This document shows positions 30,574-39,053 of a stretch of DNA of 64,000 nucleotides, one piece after another (position 1 is the stretch's first letter; every line of letters starts with the position of its first letter). Made by a program: the position numbers and the translations under genes. The notes under the pieces were generated by a model that did not search any database, was not told the DNA's origin, and saw only the letters and a program-made list of their open reading frames with translations. The stretch covers positions 248,001 through 312,000 of the forward strand of contig NZ_JABVAX010000002.1 of NCBI RefSeq assembly GCF_013404595.1, read 5' to 3'. The DNA comes from Jannaschia marina. Its GTDB lineage: Bacteria; Pseudomonadota; Alphaproteobacteria; Rhodobacterales; Rhodobacteraceae.

Positions 30574-31352
30574 TGCGGTGGGCGGTGTTCCTGTTCCTCA
30601 TGGGAACGGTGCCCGCCTTGGGCTGCTCGATACCGGCCCAGTTAGACGCAATTCGCGGAAGTATGGCAGATGGCGATGGACAGGACGGCATAACCTCCGC
30701 TTGGTATGAACTCCCGACCGACATCTATGGGCACGACATCATGGGGGATGTGCCGGATGCTCTGCGCCTGACAGCGACGTCGACGACCTCAACCTTTAGT
30801 TGCGGCACGATTTATGGCGCAGCGGGGGATGGCCATGTCTTCGAGGACACCGCCCCACGCGTGGCCGACGTCGACGGGGACGGGCGGGCCGAAGTCATCG
30901 CCGTGCGTTCCAGCCTGACGCAGGGGGCGCAACTGGTGATCTACGCGGATGCGGGTAATGGTCTTTCGCTCGAAGTTCTCGCCGCCACTCCCTACATCGG
31001 CCGCCGCAACCGTTGGTTGGCCCCCGCCGCGGTCGGGGATCTCGACGGCGACGGCCATGTCGAGATCGCCTATGTCGACCGCCCGCATCTGGCCAAAACC
31101 CTGCGCATCTGGCGCTACGCCGAGGGCGACTTCCTGGAGGTCGCTGCGGCGGGCGGCGTCACGAACCATGCCATAGGCGACGAGGTGATCCACGGCGGTC
31201 TGCGCGACTGCGGAGCCGGGCCGGAGATCGTGCTCTCGAATGCCGATCGCACGCGGATGCTCGCCGTGACGTTTGACGGCGCGGCCATCACCGCGCGCGA
31301 CATCGGGGCCTTCACACCTGCGGCTGCCGTCGATGCGGTGACCTGCCGATGA
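30573..31352 (+). CDS. Exported FG-GAP/VCBS-like repeat protein
   Basis: A 259-residue precursor with signal peptide MRWAVFLFLMGTVPALG and a Cys just after it (LGCS), so a lipoprotein is possible. Two calcium-loop repeats are clear: ADVDGDGRAEVIAV and GDLDGDGHVEIAYV, about 60 residues apart, as in FG-GAP beta-propeller blades. With only two sound blades it is short for a full propeller. The start overlaps the ferredoxin stop and the end overlaps the next start (ATGA). Function unknown. Confidence 0.75.
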
Positions 31353-31741
31353 TCCGCGTTGTCCTGCTCTGTCTCGCGGCCACGGGCGCGGCCGCGCAGG
31401 AGCGGGCGATGACGCCCGATGCCTTTCTCGATCTGGTCGAGGGGCAGACGGCGACTTTCATGTTGGGCGAGAGCGATGCGCTCGTCGGGGTCGAGCGGTT
31501 CATCGACCGCGAACGCAGTGTCTGGACGCGCAGCGACGGGAGTTGCGCGCTCGGCGAGATCAGCGTGCGCGACACCAAGGTCTGCTTCGTCTACGACGAC
31601 GACCCGGGCACGAACCATTGCTGGCAACCGTTCGAGCTGGCAGGCCGCACCTACGTGCGCTCGACGCTCAACGGCGAGATCCAGCGGCTCGCCGCGATGG
31701 AAAAGCGGCGACTCGAGTGCGTGGGCGAGCCGCTCTCCTGA
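31349..31741 (+). CDS. Small exported Cys-containing protein, function unknown
   Basis: A 130-residue precursor with signal peptide MIRVVLLCLAATGAAA. The mature part has four Cys (in DGSCALG, DTKVCFVY, TNHCWQPF and RLECVG) that could form two disulfides, and a WTRSDGSC...CFVYDDDP...CWQPF pattern. I do not recognise a named family. It overlaps the FG-GAP-like gene by 4 bases and is followed by a strong hairpin, so it ends the ferredoxin transcript. Confidence 0.7.
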   Translation: MIRVVLLCLAATGAAAQERAMTPDAFLDLVEGQTATFMLGESDALVGVERFIDRERSVWTRSDGSCALGEISVRDTKVCFVYDDDPGTNHCWQPFELAGRTYVRSTLNGEIQRLAAMEKRRLECVGEPLS

Positions 31742-31757
31742 CCTTGCAAACATGAGA

Positions 31758-31791
31758 ACGCCCCCCGCCGGTCTGACCGGTCGGGGGGCGT
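31758..31791. terminator. Hairpin terminator after the ferredoxin unit
   Basis: ACGCCCCCC (31758-31766) pairs with GGGGGGCGT (31783-31791). The 16-base interior can pair further (CCGGTC with GACCGG). No T-run follows. It sits between converging genes. Confidence 0.75.
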
Positions 31792-31852
31792 CCGTGCCGC
31801 AACGCACCTTGGAAAACGGGGGAGAAAACAACCGGCGTTGCGGAGGGCCGGC

Positions 31853-32188
31853 CTACTCGCCTTCGGCGCTCTCGGCGCGGATGCGGTCGAAGATGTCGCC
31901 GCCGACGCTGGGCGCGCCCGAATAGGCCGTCGCGCCGTCGAGGCCGCGGACACCGTCCTGGCTGTCGGCCTGGCCGTTGAAGAGGCCGAAGGCCGCGCCC
32001 GTGCCGCCCGAGCGGGTCGAGACGGTGACGCCATTGCCGCCCGACTTGAGCACGCGGACGCCGTCCTGCGTGTCGAAGTCGGCGTTGAAGTGGGCGATCG
32101 CGGCGGCGGGGCCTTGGGCGACCTGGGCCGCGGCCGGCGCGGCGAGGGCGGCGGTGGCGAGGAGGGCGGAAGCGATGAGGGTTTTCAT
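31853..32188 (-). CDS. Small secreted protein with an internal repeat
   Basis: A 111-residue precursor with signal peptide MKTLIASALLATAALAAPAAA. The mature part contains two related units, FNADFDTQDGVRVL and FNGQADSQDGVRGL, separated by about 30 Gly/Ser/Thr-rich residues. No Cys. Unknown family. The repeat suggests a short adhesive or structural surface protein, but that is a guess. It has its own 300-base upstream region. Confidence 0.7.
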   Translation of the reverse strand: MKTLIASALLATAALAAPAAAQVAQGPAAAIAHFNADFDTQDGVRVLKSGGNGVTVSTRSGGTGAAFGLFNGQADSQDGVRGLDGATAYSGAPSVGGDIFDRIRAESAEGE

Positions 32189-32489
32189 AGTCTTGGTCCT
32201 TTTGAAGCGGTGGACCCTGTGGTTGCGGCGGGTCCGGTTGGGGGGTGCGGGGCGGTGTGCCCTGCTGATGAGGGAGATTTACGGGCGGGGTTCATCACCT
32301 TCCATGAACGGACGCGTGAGGATGGCGCGATATGCGTGCGTCCACGCACAGCACTCACCCCCGTCCGCACCGCCCTCACGGCCCGCGATCCCATTCTCCC
32401 GCCAGCGTGACCGAACCTCGACGATTTGAAACAAATCGCCGGTTCTGCGTTCCATAAATGCTTGTGGTGGAGATAAAGCCGCGGCGGGA
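32189..32489. other. 301-base intergenic region upstream of the secreted-protein gene
   Basis: I see no gene here. Two inverted repeats are visible. GTGCGT-CC-ACGCAC is at about 32335-32348. A bulged hairpin with inner arms CGATTTG/CAAATCG (32422-32438) and outer arms GAACC/GGTTC (32413-32445) lies 45 bases after the gnd stop and may end the gnd transcript. The rest probably holds the promoter of the 31853-32188 gene. Confidence 0.5.
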
Positions 32490-33887
32490 TCAGTCCTTGG
32501 CCCAGGGCCCGTGCTGATCGTCCTTGCCGTTCACATGGACGAACCCGTGCAGCCCGAAGAAATCCCGCTGCCCCTGCACCATGTCTGCCGTGCCGCGCGC
32601 CGTGCGCATCGCGTCGAAATAGGCGAGGCCCGAGGACAGCGCGGGCGTCGGGTGCCCGTTCAGCGCCGCCTGGGCCACCACTTGCCTGAGCGCGCCGTGG
32701 GTGTCGCGCAGGAGGGCGGCGAAGTGGTCCGTGAACATCAGGTTCGTGCCCGGCTCCGCGTCGAGCGCGCTGGCCATGTCGTCCAGCATCGAGGAGCGGA
32801 TGATGCACCCCTGCCGCCAGATCTGAGCGATCCGCGACATCGGCAGATCCCAGCCGAAGTCCCGCGTGGCGGCCGAGAGCATCTCGAACCCCTGCGCGTA
32901 GCAGAGGATCTTGCCGGCGATCAGCCCCTTTTCCAGCGTTGCATGGTCGAGCCCGTCGAAGGGCTGCGGCGCGGTGCCGAAGATCGACTGACCTTTTGCC
33001 CGCTCGTCCAGTCGGCCCGAAAGGTTGCGGGCCACGACGGCGGCCTCGATCGCGGGGACGGGGGCGAGGCGGTGCTGGCTCTCGATCACCGTCCAGCGCC
33101 CGGTGCCCTTCTGCCCCGCCGCGTCGACGATCACCGACAGGAGCGGATCGCCCGTAGCGACGTCCCGTGCGTGGGCGACCTTGCCGGAAATCTCGATCAG
33201 ATAGCTTTCGAGCGGACCCTCGTTCCAGCGGGCGAACACGTCGCCGATGGCGTCGTAGTCCATCCCGTGCCCGTCGCGCAGGATGCCGTAGACCTCGGCG
33301 ATCATCTGCATGTCGGCGTATTCGATGCCGTTGTGGACCATCTTGACGAAGTGCCCCGCTCCGCCCGGTCCCATGAGCGCCGCGCAGGGATCGCCGTCGT
33401 GCTTGGCGGCGATGGCGGTCATCACGTCCTCGACCCGCGCCCAGAGTGCCGCGTCGCCGCCGCCCATGATCGAGGGACCGTGGCGCGCACCCTCCTCCCC
33501 GCCCGAGACGCCGACGCCGAGGAACGGGACGCCGCATTCGGCCTCGCGCCGGTCGGTGTCGTGAAAGTTGGCGTTGCCGCAATCGATGATGAGATCGTCG
33601 GCCCCGAGAAGCGGCTTCAGTGCCTCGATCTGGCCGTCGACCGCATCGCCCGCGGGCACCATCAGGATGATCGCGCGCGGCGTGGCGATCGCCGCGACGA
33701 AGTCTTCCAGCGTCTCGGTCGGCGTGATCTTCGGGGCGAGATCGCCCGCCTCCGCCGCGAAGTCGCGCGTGACTTGCGTGGTGCGGTTGAAGACCGCGAT
33801 GTCGAAGCCCTTCTCGGCGATGTTCGAAGCCAGCGCGGCCCCCATGGTGCCAAGGCCGATCAAGCCGATCCGTGCGTCTCCAGACAT
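32490..33887 (-). CDS. gnd: 6-phosphogluconate dehydrogenase (decarboxylating)
   Basis: A 465-residue NADP-dependent enzyme producing ribulose-5-phosphate and CO2. It begins with ARIGLIGLGTMGAALASNIAEKG (dinucleotide fold). It contains GVSGGEEGARHGPSIMGGG and GPGGAGHFVKMVHNGIEYADMQMIAE, which carry the catalytic Lys, His and Asn, and GTGRWTVIES. Length matches the long Gnd class. The ATG at 33887 has GGGGAAA upstream. A much longer open frame on the 5' side is not supported by motifs. Confidence 0.95.
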   Translation of the reverse strand: MSGDARIGLIGLGTMGAALASNIAEKGFDIAVFNRTTQVTRDFAAEAGDLAPKITPTETLEDFVAAIATPRAIILMVPAGDAVDGQIEALKPLLGADDLIIDCGNANFHDTDRREAECGVPFLGVGVSGGEEGARHGPSIMGGGDAALWARVEDVMTAIAAKHDGDPCAALMGPGGAGHFVKMVHNGIEYADMQMIAEVYGILRDGHGMDYDAIGDVFARWNEGPLESYLIEISGKVAHARDVATGDPLLSVIVDAAGQKGTGRWTVIESQHRLAPVPAIEAAVVARNLSGRLDERAKGQSIFGTAPQPFDGLDHATLEKGLIAGKILCYAQGFEMLSAATRDFGWDLPMSRIAQIWRQGCIIRSSMLDDMASALDAEPGTNLMFTDHFAALLRDTHGALRQVVAQAALNGHPTPALSSGLAYFDAMRTARGTADMVQGQRDFFGLHGFVHVNGKDDQHGPWAKD

Positions 33888-33951
33888 CGCGTTTCCCCGA
33901 ATGTTACCGATACCATCGCTCTTAGACGGGTGAGCCGCGTAAGGAAAGGCG

Positions 33952-34488
33952 TTAGCTTGGCTGCTTGGCGTAGCCGAGGTGAATCGTCTCTCCGAGGGCG
34001 AGCCAGTCGTTCGCCGCGATGAGCGCCCGCTCGGCCTCCGCGCCGTAACCCGGCACCGCTTCGAGATCGTCGCAGAGCGCGCGCCAGGCGGCCGAGTCCC
34101 GCCCGCGCGACAGATAACGCGTCGCGGTCTGCGCTCCCTCGGGGATCCGCCGGGCCAACATCCGCAGATGCAGCTGCTGCGAGTGCCAGACGTAGCCGCG
34201 TCCACGCGGGTCGTCGACGCGCGGGGGCGCGACCTTGCGGGACGGGAGCGCCGGACCGACCTCGGCGAGATCCGCGTCGAGGTCGCCGAGCGCCGCCTCG
34301 ATCGCGTCCGCAAGTTCGCCGCCCGCGGCCTGCATCGCCCGGAGCGTATCGCGCTGCGCGCCGAGAAAACCCGCGTAGCCCTCGGTCCGCGTGAGATCGA
34401 AACGTTTCTGCGCACGCTCCAGCGCGTCCTGCGACAGGCGCGTGCCGACGCGGAGCCGGTCGCGAAGAGAGGGGCCGGTGAATTCCAT
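33952..34488 (-). CDS. Heme-oxygenase-fold protein lacking the axial His
   Basis: A 178-residue all-helical protein resembling the short biliverdin-producing heme oxygenases (BphO type): SLRDRLRVGTRLSQDALERA near the start, FDLTRTEGYAGFLGAQ, then GRGYVWHSQQLHLRMLARRIPE and WLALGETIHLGYAKQ. In true heme oxygenases the first helix carries TRxxH with the proximal heme ligand; here the aligned position is Gln20 (TRLSQ). It may not bind heme in the usual way. No phytochrome gene is in the window. It lies 64 bases upstream of gnd on the same strand. Confidence 0.6.
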   Translation of the reverse strand: MEFTGPSLRDRLRVGTRLSQDALERAQKRFDLTRTEGYAGFLGAQRDTLRAMQAAGGELADAIEAALGDLDADLAEVGPALPSRKVAPPRVDDPRGRGYVWHSQQLHLRMLARRIPEGAQTATRYLSRGRDSAAWRALCDDLEAVPGYGAEAERALIAANDWLALGETIHLGYAKQPS

Positions 34489-34641
34489 GTCTCGTCTTTC
34501 TCCGCCTCCGGCGCGACTGGCAAGGGCGGACATCGCTTCTCGACGAATTGTGCGAGAACCCCTCGCATCCCGCAACTGAAAGCGACGTGATCGGGATCGA
34601 AGCAAAGGGCACCGATGCCGAATTATACGATTGGAGGGGTA

Positions 34642-34718
34642 TGGTGGCGGTGCAGGGACTTGAACCCCGGACACGCGGATTATGATTCCGCTGCTCTAAC
34701 CAACTGAGCTACACCGCC
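34642..34718 (-). tRNA. tRNA-Met (anticodon CAT), elongator type
   Basis: On the minus strand the sequence folds as a full cloverleaf. The acceptor GGCGGTG/CACCGCC is fully paired, as in elongator rather than initiator tRNA. The D-arm is GCTCAGTTGGTTAGAGC. The anticodon stem GCGGA/TCCGC has loop ATCATAA (anticodon CAT). The T-loop is TTCAAGT. The 3' CCA is encoded at 34642-34644. A tRNA-Ile2 with a lysidine-modified CAT anticodon is less likely given the body sequence. Confidence 0.93.
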
Positions 34719-34819
34719 GACGTCGCGCGACTTACGGCGCGGGGGGGCAGGCGTCAAGACCGGCGCATGGCTTTTCTTCGCCCCCTCCCCGTGCCACGCT
34801 TACTGCCGGAGGAGAGCCC

Positions 34820-36214
34820 ATGAAAGACCAGGAGACCGGAGCCGCCGCGGCCTTGGAGACCCTCCGGGCCACCCTCGGGCCGGGGCATGTGCTGACCGGT
34901 TCCGCGACCGAGCGCTACGGCCGCGACTGGACGGGCAAGTGGCGGGCCGATCCGCTCGCCGTGGTGCGCCCGGCCGACACGGACGAAGTGGCCGAGACGG
35001 TCCGCATCGCCGCCGCCCACGACCTCGCGATCGTGCCCGTGGGCGGCAATACCGGCCTCGTCGGGGGCACGGCCAACACCGGCGCGCTCATGGTCTCGCT
35101 CGAACGGATGACGGCCATCCGCGACATCCGCCCCGCCGCGGGCCTCGCCGTGGTGGAGGCGGGCGCGGTGCTCTCGGACATCCACGACGCGGCCGGCGCG
35201 CACGACCTGATCTTTCCGCTCACCTTCGGGGCGCGCGGGTCGGCGCGCGTGGGCGGCTTCCTGTCGACGAACGCGGGGGGCTCCAACGTCGTGCGCTACG
35301 GGCCGACGCGCGGGCTCGTCCTCGGGCTCGAGGTCGTGCTGGCCGACGGCCGCGTCCTCGACCTGATGAGCGAGCTGCGCAAGGACAATTCGGGCCTCGA
35401 CCTGCGCGATCTCTTCATCGGGGCCGAGGGCACGCTCGGCATCGTCACCGCCGCCGTCCTGCGCCTTCTGCCGAAGCCGCGCCACCACGCGACCGCGCTC
35501 GCGGCCGTGCGTGACCTGCCGGCGTCGCTCGCGCTTCTGGCCCGGTTGCAGGCCGCCACCGACGGCGCGGTCGAGGCCTTCGAGTACATGCCGCGAAGCT
35601 ACATGACCGCGCTCGCGACGCACCGGCCAGACCTGCGGCAGCCCTTCGCGCTCCGCGACCATGCGGTGATGATCGACCTCGGGGGGCTCTCCCGCCCGTT
35701 GACTGCAACGCTCGAAGAGACGCTTGCCGCCGCGATGGAGGCGGGCGAGGTGCTCGACGCCACGATCGCACAGAACGACGCGCAGCGCGCCCACATCTGG
35801 GAGATGCGGGAGGCCGCCGCCGAAGTCACCTTCACCCGCTTGCCGATCGTCGATAACGACGTCGCCCTGCCACTCGACGGCGTGGCGACCTTCATCGACG
35901 ACATGCACGCGCGTCTCGCCGCGATGGACCCGGGGGCCGAGACGCTGATCGTCGCGCATCTGGGCGACGGCAACTTGCACCTGACGGTCTATCCGAGCGA
36001 TGACGGCCAGCTCGATGCCATTCGGGAGATGGTGGAGGACGTTACCGTCTCCCTCGGCGGCTCGATCAGCGCGGAACACGGGATCGGCCTGTCGAAACTC
36101 GCCACGATGGAGCGGCGCAAGGATCCGGTCGCGCTCGACGTGATGCGGTCGATCAAGCAGGCACTCGACCCGGAGAACCGGATGAACCCCGGTAAGGTCA
36201 TTCCGGACCGGTGA
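34820..36214 (+). CDS. FAD-linked oxidase, D-2-hydroxyacid/glycolate dehydrogenase (GlcD) type
   Basis: A 464-residue protein of the VAO fold. The FAD-binding domain has VRPADTDEVAETVRIA, VPVGGNTGLVGGT (pyrophosphate loop), GARGSARVGGFLSTNAGGSNVVRYG and FIGAEGTLGIVTA. The C-terminal FAD-oxidase cap ends in VAHLGDGNLHLTVY, GSISAEHGIGLSKL and LDPENRMNPGKV, all hallmark GlcD/D-lactate dehydrogenase-like motifs. It probably oxidises a D-2-hydroxyacid. It stands alone, converging on the fatty-acid carrier gene. Confidence 0.88.
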   Translation: MKDQETGAAAALETLRATLGPGHVLTGSATERYGRDWTGKWRADPLAVVRPADTDEVAETVRIAAAHDLAIVPVGGNTGLVGGTANTGALMVSLERMTAIRDIRPAAGLAVVEAGAVLSDIHDAAGAHDLIFPLTFGARGSARVGGFLSTNAGGSNVVRYGPTRGLVLGLEVVLADGRVLDLMSELRKDNSGLDLRDLFIGAEGTLGIVTAAVLRLLPKPRHHATALAAVRDLPASLALLARLQAATDGAVEAFEYMPRSYMTALATHRPDLRQPFALRDHAVMIDLGGLSRPLTATLEETLAAAMEAGEVLDATIAQNDAQRAHIWEMREAAAEVTFTRLPIVDNDVALPLDGVATFIDDMHARLAAMDPGAETLIVAHLGDGNLHLTVYPSDDGQLDAIREMVEDVTVSLGGSISAEHGIGLSKLATMERRKDPVALDVMRSIKQALDPENRMNPGKVIPDR

Positions 36215-36218
36215 AGCC

Positions 36219-36272
36219 GCCAAAGTCTTCCCGAAGACTTTGGCCGCCGCAGATCGTTCGCGAACGATCTGC
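36219..36272. terminator. Two perfect hairpins filling a convergent gap
   Basis: GCCAAAGTCTTC-CC-GAAGACTTTGGC (12-bp stem, 36219-36244) and a 24-bp perfect palindrome centred on GATCGTTCGCGAACGATC (36249-36272) occupy nearly all of the 63 bases between two stop codons. No long T-run. Bidirectional terminator or REP-like pair. Confidence 0.65.
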
Positions 36273-36277
36273 CGTCG

Positions 36278-37627
36278 TCAGGGCAGGAACGTCAGGCCGA
36301 GCATCAGGACCGCGCCGGACACGATCAGCACCAGCACGCAGAACCCCATGATGTCCCGCGCGCTCAAGCCTGCGACGGCCAGGGCGGGCAGGGCCCAGAA
36401 CGGTTGGATCATGTTCGTCCAGGCATCGCCCCAGGCGATCGCCATCAGAACCCGCGCCTTGTCCGCCCCGAGCGCCTCGGCCGCCGGCATGATGATCGGC
36501 CCCTGCACTGCCCATTGCCCGCCGCCCGAGGGGACAAGGACATTGACGAAGCCCGCAGACAGAAACGCAAGCAGCGGCAGAATCGTGGCATTGGCCCCGT
36601 CGACGAAAAGGTCGGTCAGGGACGCAGCGAGGCCCGAGCCGACCATCATCCCCATCACGCCCGCGTAGAAGGGGAACTGGATCAGGATGCCGCCCACGCC
36701 CTTCACCGCGTCGTCCACCGCGCGCAGGAAGTCATGCGCAGAGCCGTGCAGCAGCAGGCCCGCGAAGAGGAAGCCGAAGTTGACGGTGTTGAGCGTGAGC
36801 GCGAACTCGCCGCGCGCGACCTGCACCGCGAGGAACGCGAGCCCGAAGATGCCGACGAGCCGCCCGAGCCAGGGCCAGTGTTCGAGCCGCCCGGCGGGCG
36901 TCCGGGGCGAGACCTCTGGGTGGTCGTCGTTGCGGTCGTCGAGCCCGACGTCGCCCGCGCGCAGCACCCGGCCTCCGTGGTTCAGCATCATCCGGTTCAG
37001 AAACGGCAGGCCGCAGGCGATGACGGCCAGCAGGATCAGATTGAACGGCGCGAAGATCGTCTGAGACGCGGGGATGAGGCCGATCTCCTCTTCGAGGAAG
37101 TTGCCCGGCGTCGCCGCCGTCAGGGGGATGGAGCCCGACATGCCGGCGTGCCAGATGAGGAATCCGGAGTAGCCCGCCGCGATCAGCACGCGGTAGTCGA
37201 CCTCCGGCACCTCCCGCGCCAGACGTTTGGCAAAGAGAGCGCCGATGACGAGCCCGAAGCCCCAGTTCACGAAGGACGCGGCAAGCGAGACGAGCGTGAC
37301 CAGCACGATCGCCTGCCCCGGGGTGGACGCCCGGCGTGCCAGCGCGCCTAGAAGCCGCCCGAAGAGCGGCGTGGAGGCGAAGACGAATCCAGTCACCAGG
37401 ACGAGGGCCATCTGCATCGCGAAGGTCAGGAGGTTCCAGAACCCGTCGCCGAAGTAGCCGACCATCTCGACGGGCGTGGCCCCCTGCACGGCGATCCCGA
37501 GCCCGAAGACGAAGAGCGTCAGCAGGATCACAATCACCAGCGGATCGGGCAGGTATTTCTGGATGAAGCTGTCGAGCGCGCCGGTCAGGCGACCGACGAC
37601 GCCGGGGGAAGGGGGTGTCTGGGCCAT
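36278..37627 (-). CDS. Short-chain fatty acid transporter (AtoE family)
   Basis: A 449-residue inner-membrane carrier with about 11 helices. Characteristic segments are SFIQKYLPDPLVIVILLTLFVF, SFVNWGFGLVIGALFAKRLAR, WHAGMSGSIPLTAATPGN, VLVPSGGGQWAVQGPIIMPAA and AIAWGDAWTNMIQPFWALPAL. The family moves acetoacetate and short-chain fatty acids. Start ATG 37627; the open frame continues upstream without matching homologous sequence. Confidence 0.9.
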   Translation of the reverse strand: MAQTPPSPGVVGRLTGALDSFIQKYLPDPLVIVILLTLFVFGLGIAVQGATPVEMVGYFGDGFWNLLTFAMQMALVLVTGFVFASTPLFGRLLGALARRASTPGQAIVLVTLVSLAASFVNWGFGLVIGALFAKRLAREVPEVDYRVLIAAGYSGFLIWHAGMSGSIPLTAATPGNFLEEEIGLIPASQTIFAPFNLILLAVIACGLPFLNRMMLNHGGRVLRAGDVGLDDRNDDHPEVSPRTPAGRLEHWPWLGRLVGIFGLAFLAVQVARGEFALTLNTVNFGFLFAGLLLHGSAHDFLRAVDDAVKGVGGILIQFPFYAGVMGMMVGSGLAASLTDLFVDGANATILPLLAFLSAGFVNVLVPSGGGQWAVQGPIIMPAAEALGADKARVLMAIAWGDAWTNMIQPFWALPALAVAGLSARDIMGFCVLVLIVSGAVLMLGLTFLP

Positions 37628-37716
37628 GCCCCGCGACCTACGCGTCCGCGTCGCCGGGTCAAGCGCAATGCGGATTTGCTCCGGCCGCGGATACGCGAAT
37701 CCGACCGCGCGGCGCT

Positions 37717-38160
37717 CTACTCCCGCGGGGCGAACTGCGTGAGCGCGAGCCCGACCGCCATCAACGCAAGCCCGCCGATCCGGATGGGCGAGAGCGCGAC
37801 CTGACGTGCGCCGAAGAGGCCGAGCTGGTCGATCATCGCGGCCGAGGCAAGCTGCCCCATCAGGACGAAGAAGACGGCGTTGCCCACTCCGAAGACGGGC
37901 GCGATCCAGGTGATCGAGAGGACGTAGAAGGCGATGAGCGCCCCCGCGGCAAAGAGGTGCAGCGGCTGACCCGGCACCCGCGCGAGCGCACCCGGCCCCG
38001 TCAGCACCATCGCCACGGCGGCGGTCGTCAGCGCCACGAGGAAGAGCACGACCGCCGCCGCCGCCGGCCCACCGATGTTCGCGCCGAGCCTGGCATTGAG
38101 CGCGGCCAGCACGGGAATGCCGAAACCGGCGGCCAGCATGACGAGCGCGTGTTGCGTCAT
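37717..38160 (-). CDS. DUF606/YdcZ-like DMT membrane protein
   Basis: A 147-residue protein with about five hydrophobic helices, beginning TQHALVMLAAGFGIPVLAAL with NARLGANIGGPAAAA and GNAVFFVLMGQLASAAMIDQ, which are YdcZ (half-size DMT) features. Such proteins act as dimers, and their substrates are mostly unknown. The ATG at 38160 overlaps the stop of the hydrolase gene (38157-38159). Confidence 0.85.
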   Translation of the reverse strand: MTQHALVMLAAGFGIPVLAALNARLGANIGGPAAAAVVLFLVALTTAAVAMVLTGPGALARVPGQPLHLFAAGALIAFYVLSITWIAPVFGVGNAVFFVLMGQLASAAMIDQLGLFGARQVALSPIRIGGLALMAVGLALTQFAPRE

Positions 38161-38873
38161 GCGGCGGCCTCCGCGTGATCCACCCGCTCGAGCCAGTGGC
38201 GGATCGCGCGGGTCGTGACCTCGGGTTGCTCCAGCGTCGGCAGGTGGCCGGCACCCTCGACCACCACCAGTTCCGATCCGTGGATCAGCCGGTGCATCAG
38301 CTCGTGGCGGTGCAGCGGGCAGAGACTGTCTTCCCGACCGCAGAGCACGAGCGCGGGCACCGTCACCCGTTGCAGCGTCTCCTGCCGGTCGGCGCGCGTC
38401 TGCAGCGCCCGCGACTGGCGCACGAAGGTGACCGAGCCCATGGTCTCGGCCATGGCCATGCAGGTATCGAGGATCGCACCGATACTGGGCCCGTCGGCGA
38501 GGTAGTTGGGTTTCATCTCGTCGCGCATCACCGCGCGCAGCTCGCCCTCGCGGATGCGGGCGATCTGCGGCTCCCGGGCGGCGGCGACGGCCTCCGACTC
38601 TGCCTTCGGGTTCGTATCCATCAGGCAAAGGCCCGCGACCCGGTCCGGGGCCTGCGCCAGGACCTCCATCGCGACGATCCCTCCCATCGAGAGCCCGGCG
38701 AGCGCGAACCGCGGCGGTGCGGCCTCCAGCACGATGCGGGCCAGCGCCTCGGTCGTGTCGGCGGCGGCGATCGGGCTGACCATGATGGCCCGGTCATGGA
38801 TCGCCGCGAGCTGCGGCGCGAAGAGGCGGGCGTCGCACATCATGCCCGGAAGCAGCAAAAGGGGTGTGGTCAT
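38157..38873 (-). CDS. Alpha/beta hydrolase
   Basis: A 238-residue hydrolase with oxyanion region TTPLLLLPGMMCDARLF, nucleophile elbow LAGLSMGGIVAMEVL (Ser), an acid in LCGREDSLCPLHRH and the catalytic His in VEGAGHLPTLEQPE. It is close to the 3-oxoadipate enol-lactonase-like/esterase group, but the substrate is not predictable. GGAGG precedes the ATG at 38873. It forms a two-gene unit with the YdcZ-like protein. Confidence 0.87.
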   Translation of the reverse strand: MTTPLLLLPGMMCDARLFAPQLAAIHDRAIMVSPIAAADTTEALARIVLEAAPPRFALAGLSMGGIVAMEVLAQAPDRVAGLCLMDTNPKAESEAVAAAREPQIARIREGELRAVMRDEMKPNYLADGPSIGAILDTCMAMAETMGSVTFVRQSRALQTRADRQETLQRVTVPALVLCGREDSLCPLHRHELMHRLIHGSELVVVEGAGHLPTLEQPEVTTRAIRHWLERVDHAEAAA

Positions 38874-38993
38874 CGCGTCCTCCGGGTCCGTTCCATGACC
38901 AGTCTGACCCCCCGCCGCGACCGTCGCAACCGCGACGATGGCGGGGCCGCCCCTCCGGCGCGGGCAAAATGCCGCCAGATCGAACCTGTCGTT

Positions 38994-39021
38994 TTGCACA
39001 GGTCGAAACCTGTGCTACGCT
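38994..39021 (+). promoter_or_regulatory. Promoter with an operator-like palindrome in its spacer
   Basis: TTGCAC (38994-38999) and TACGCT (39016-39021) are separated by 16 bases. A perfect inverted repeat GCACAGGT-CGAA-ACCTGTGC (38996-39015) fills the spacer and touches both boxes. It lies 33 bases upstream of the 39-codon gene. A repressor site is likely. The regulator is unknown. Confidence 0.5.
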
Positions 39022-39053
39022 TTCCGGGTGGACATCGTTTTCGGGAGGAACGG

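Noticed and set aside
32490..34568. Minus-strand frame extending gnd to about 690 residues
   Set aside because: The extension lies across the separate heme-oxygenase-like gene in another frame. The conserved Gnd start is at 33887.
34642..34718. Attachment site of an integrated element at the tRNA-Met 3' end
   Set aside because: No second copy of the tRNA 3' end and no integrase gene is seen within the flanking genes.
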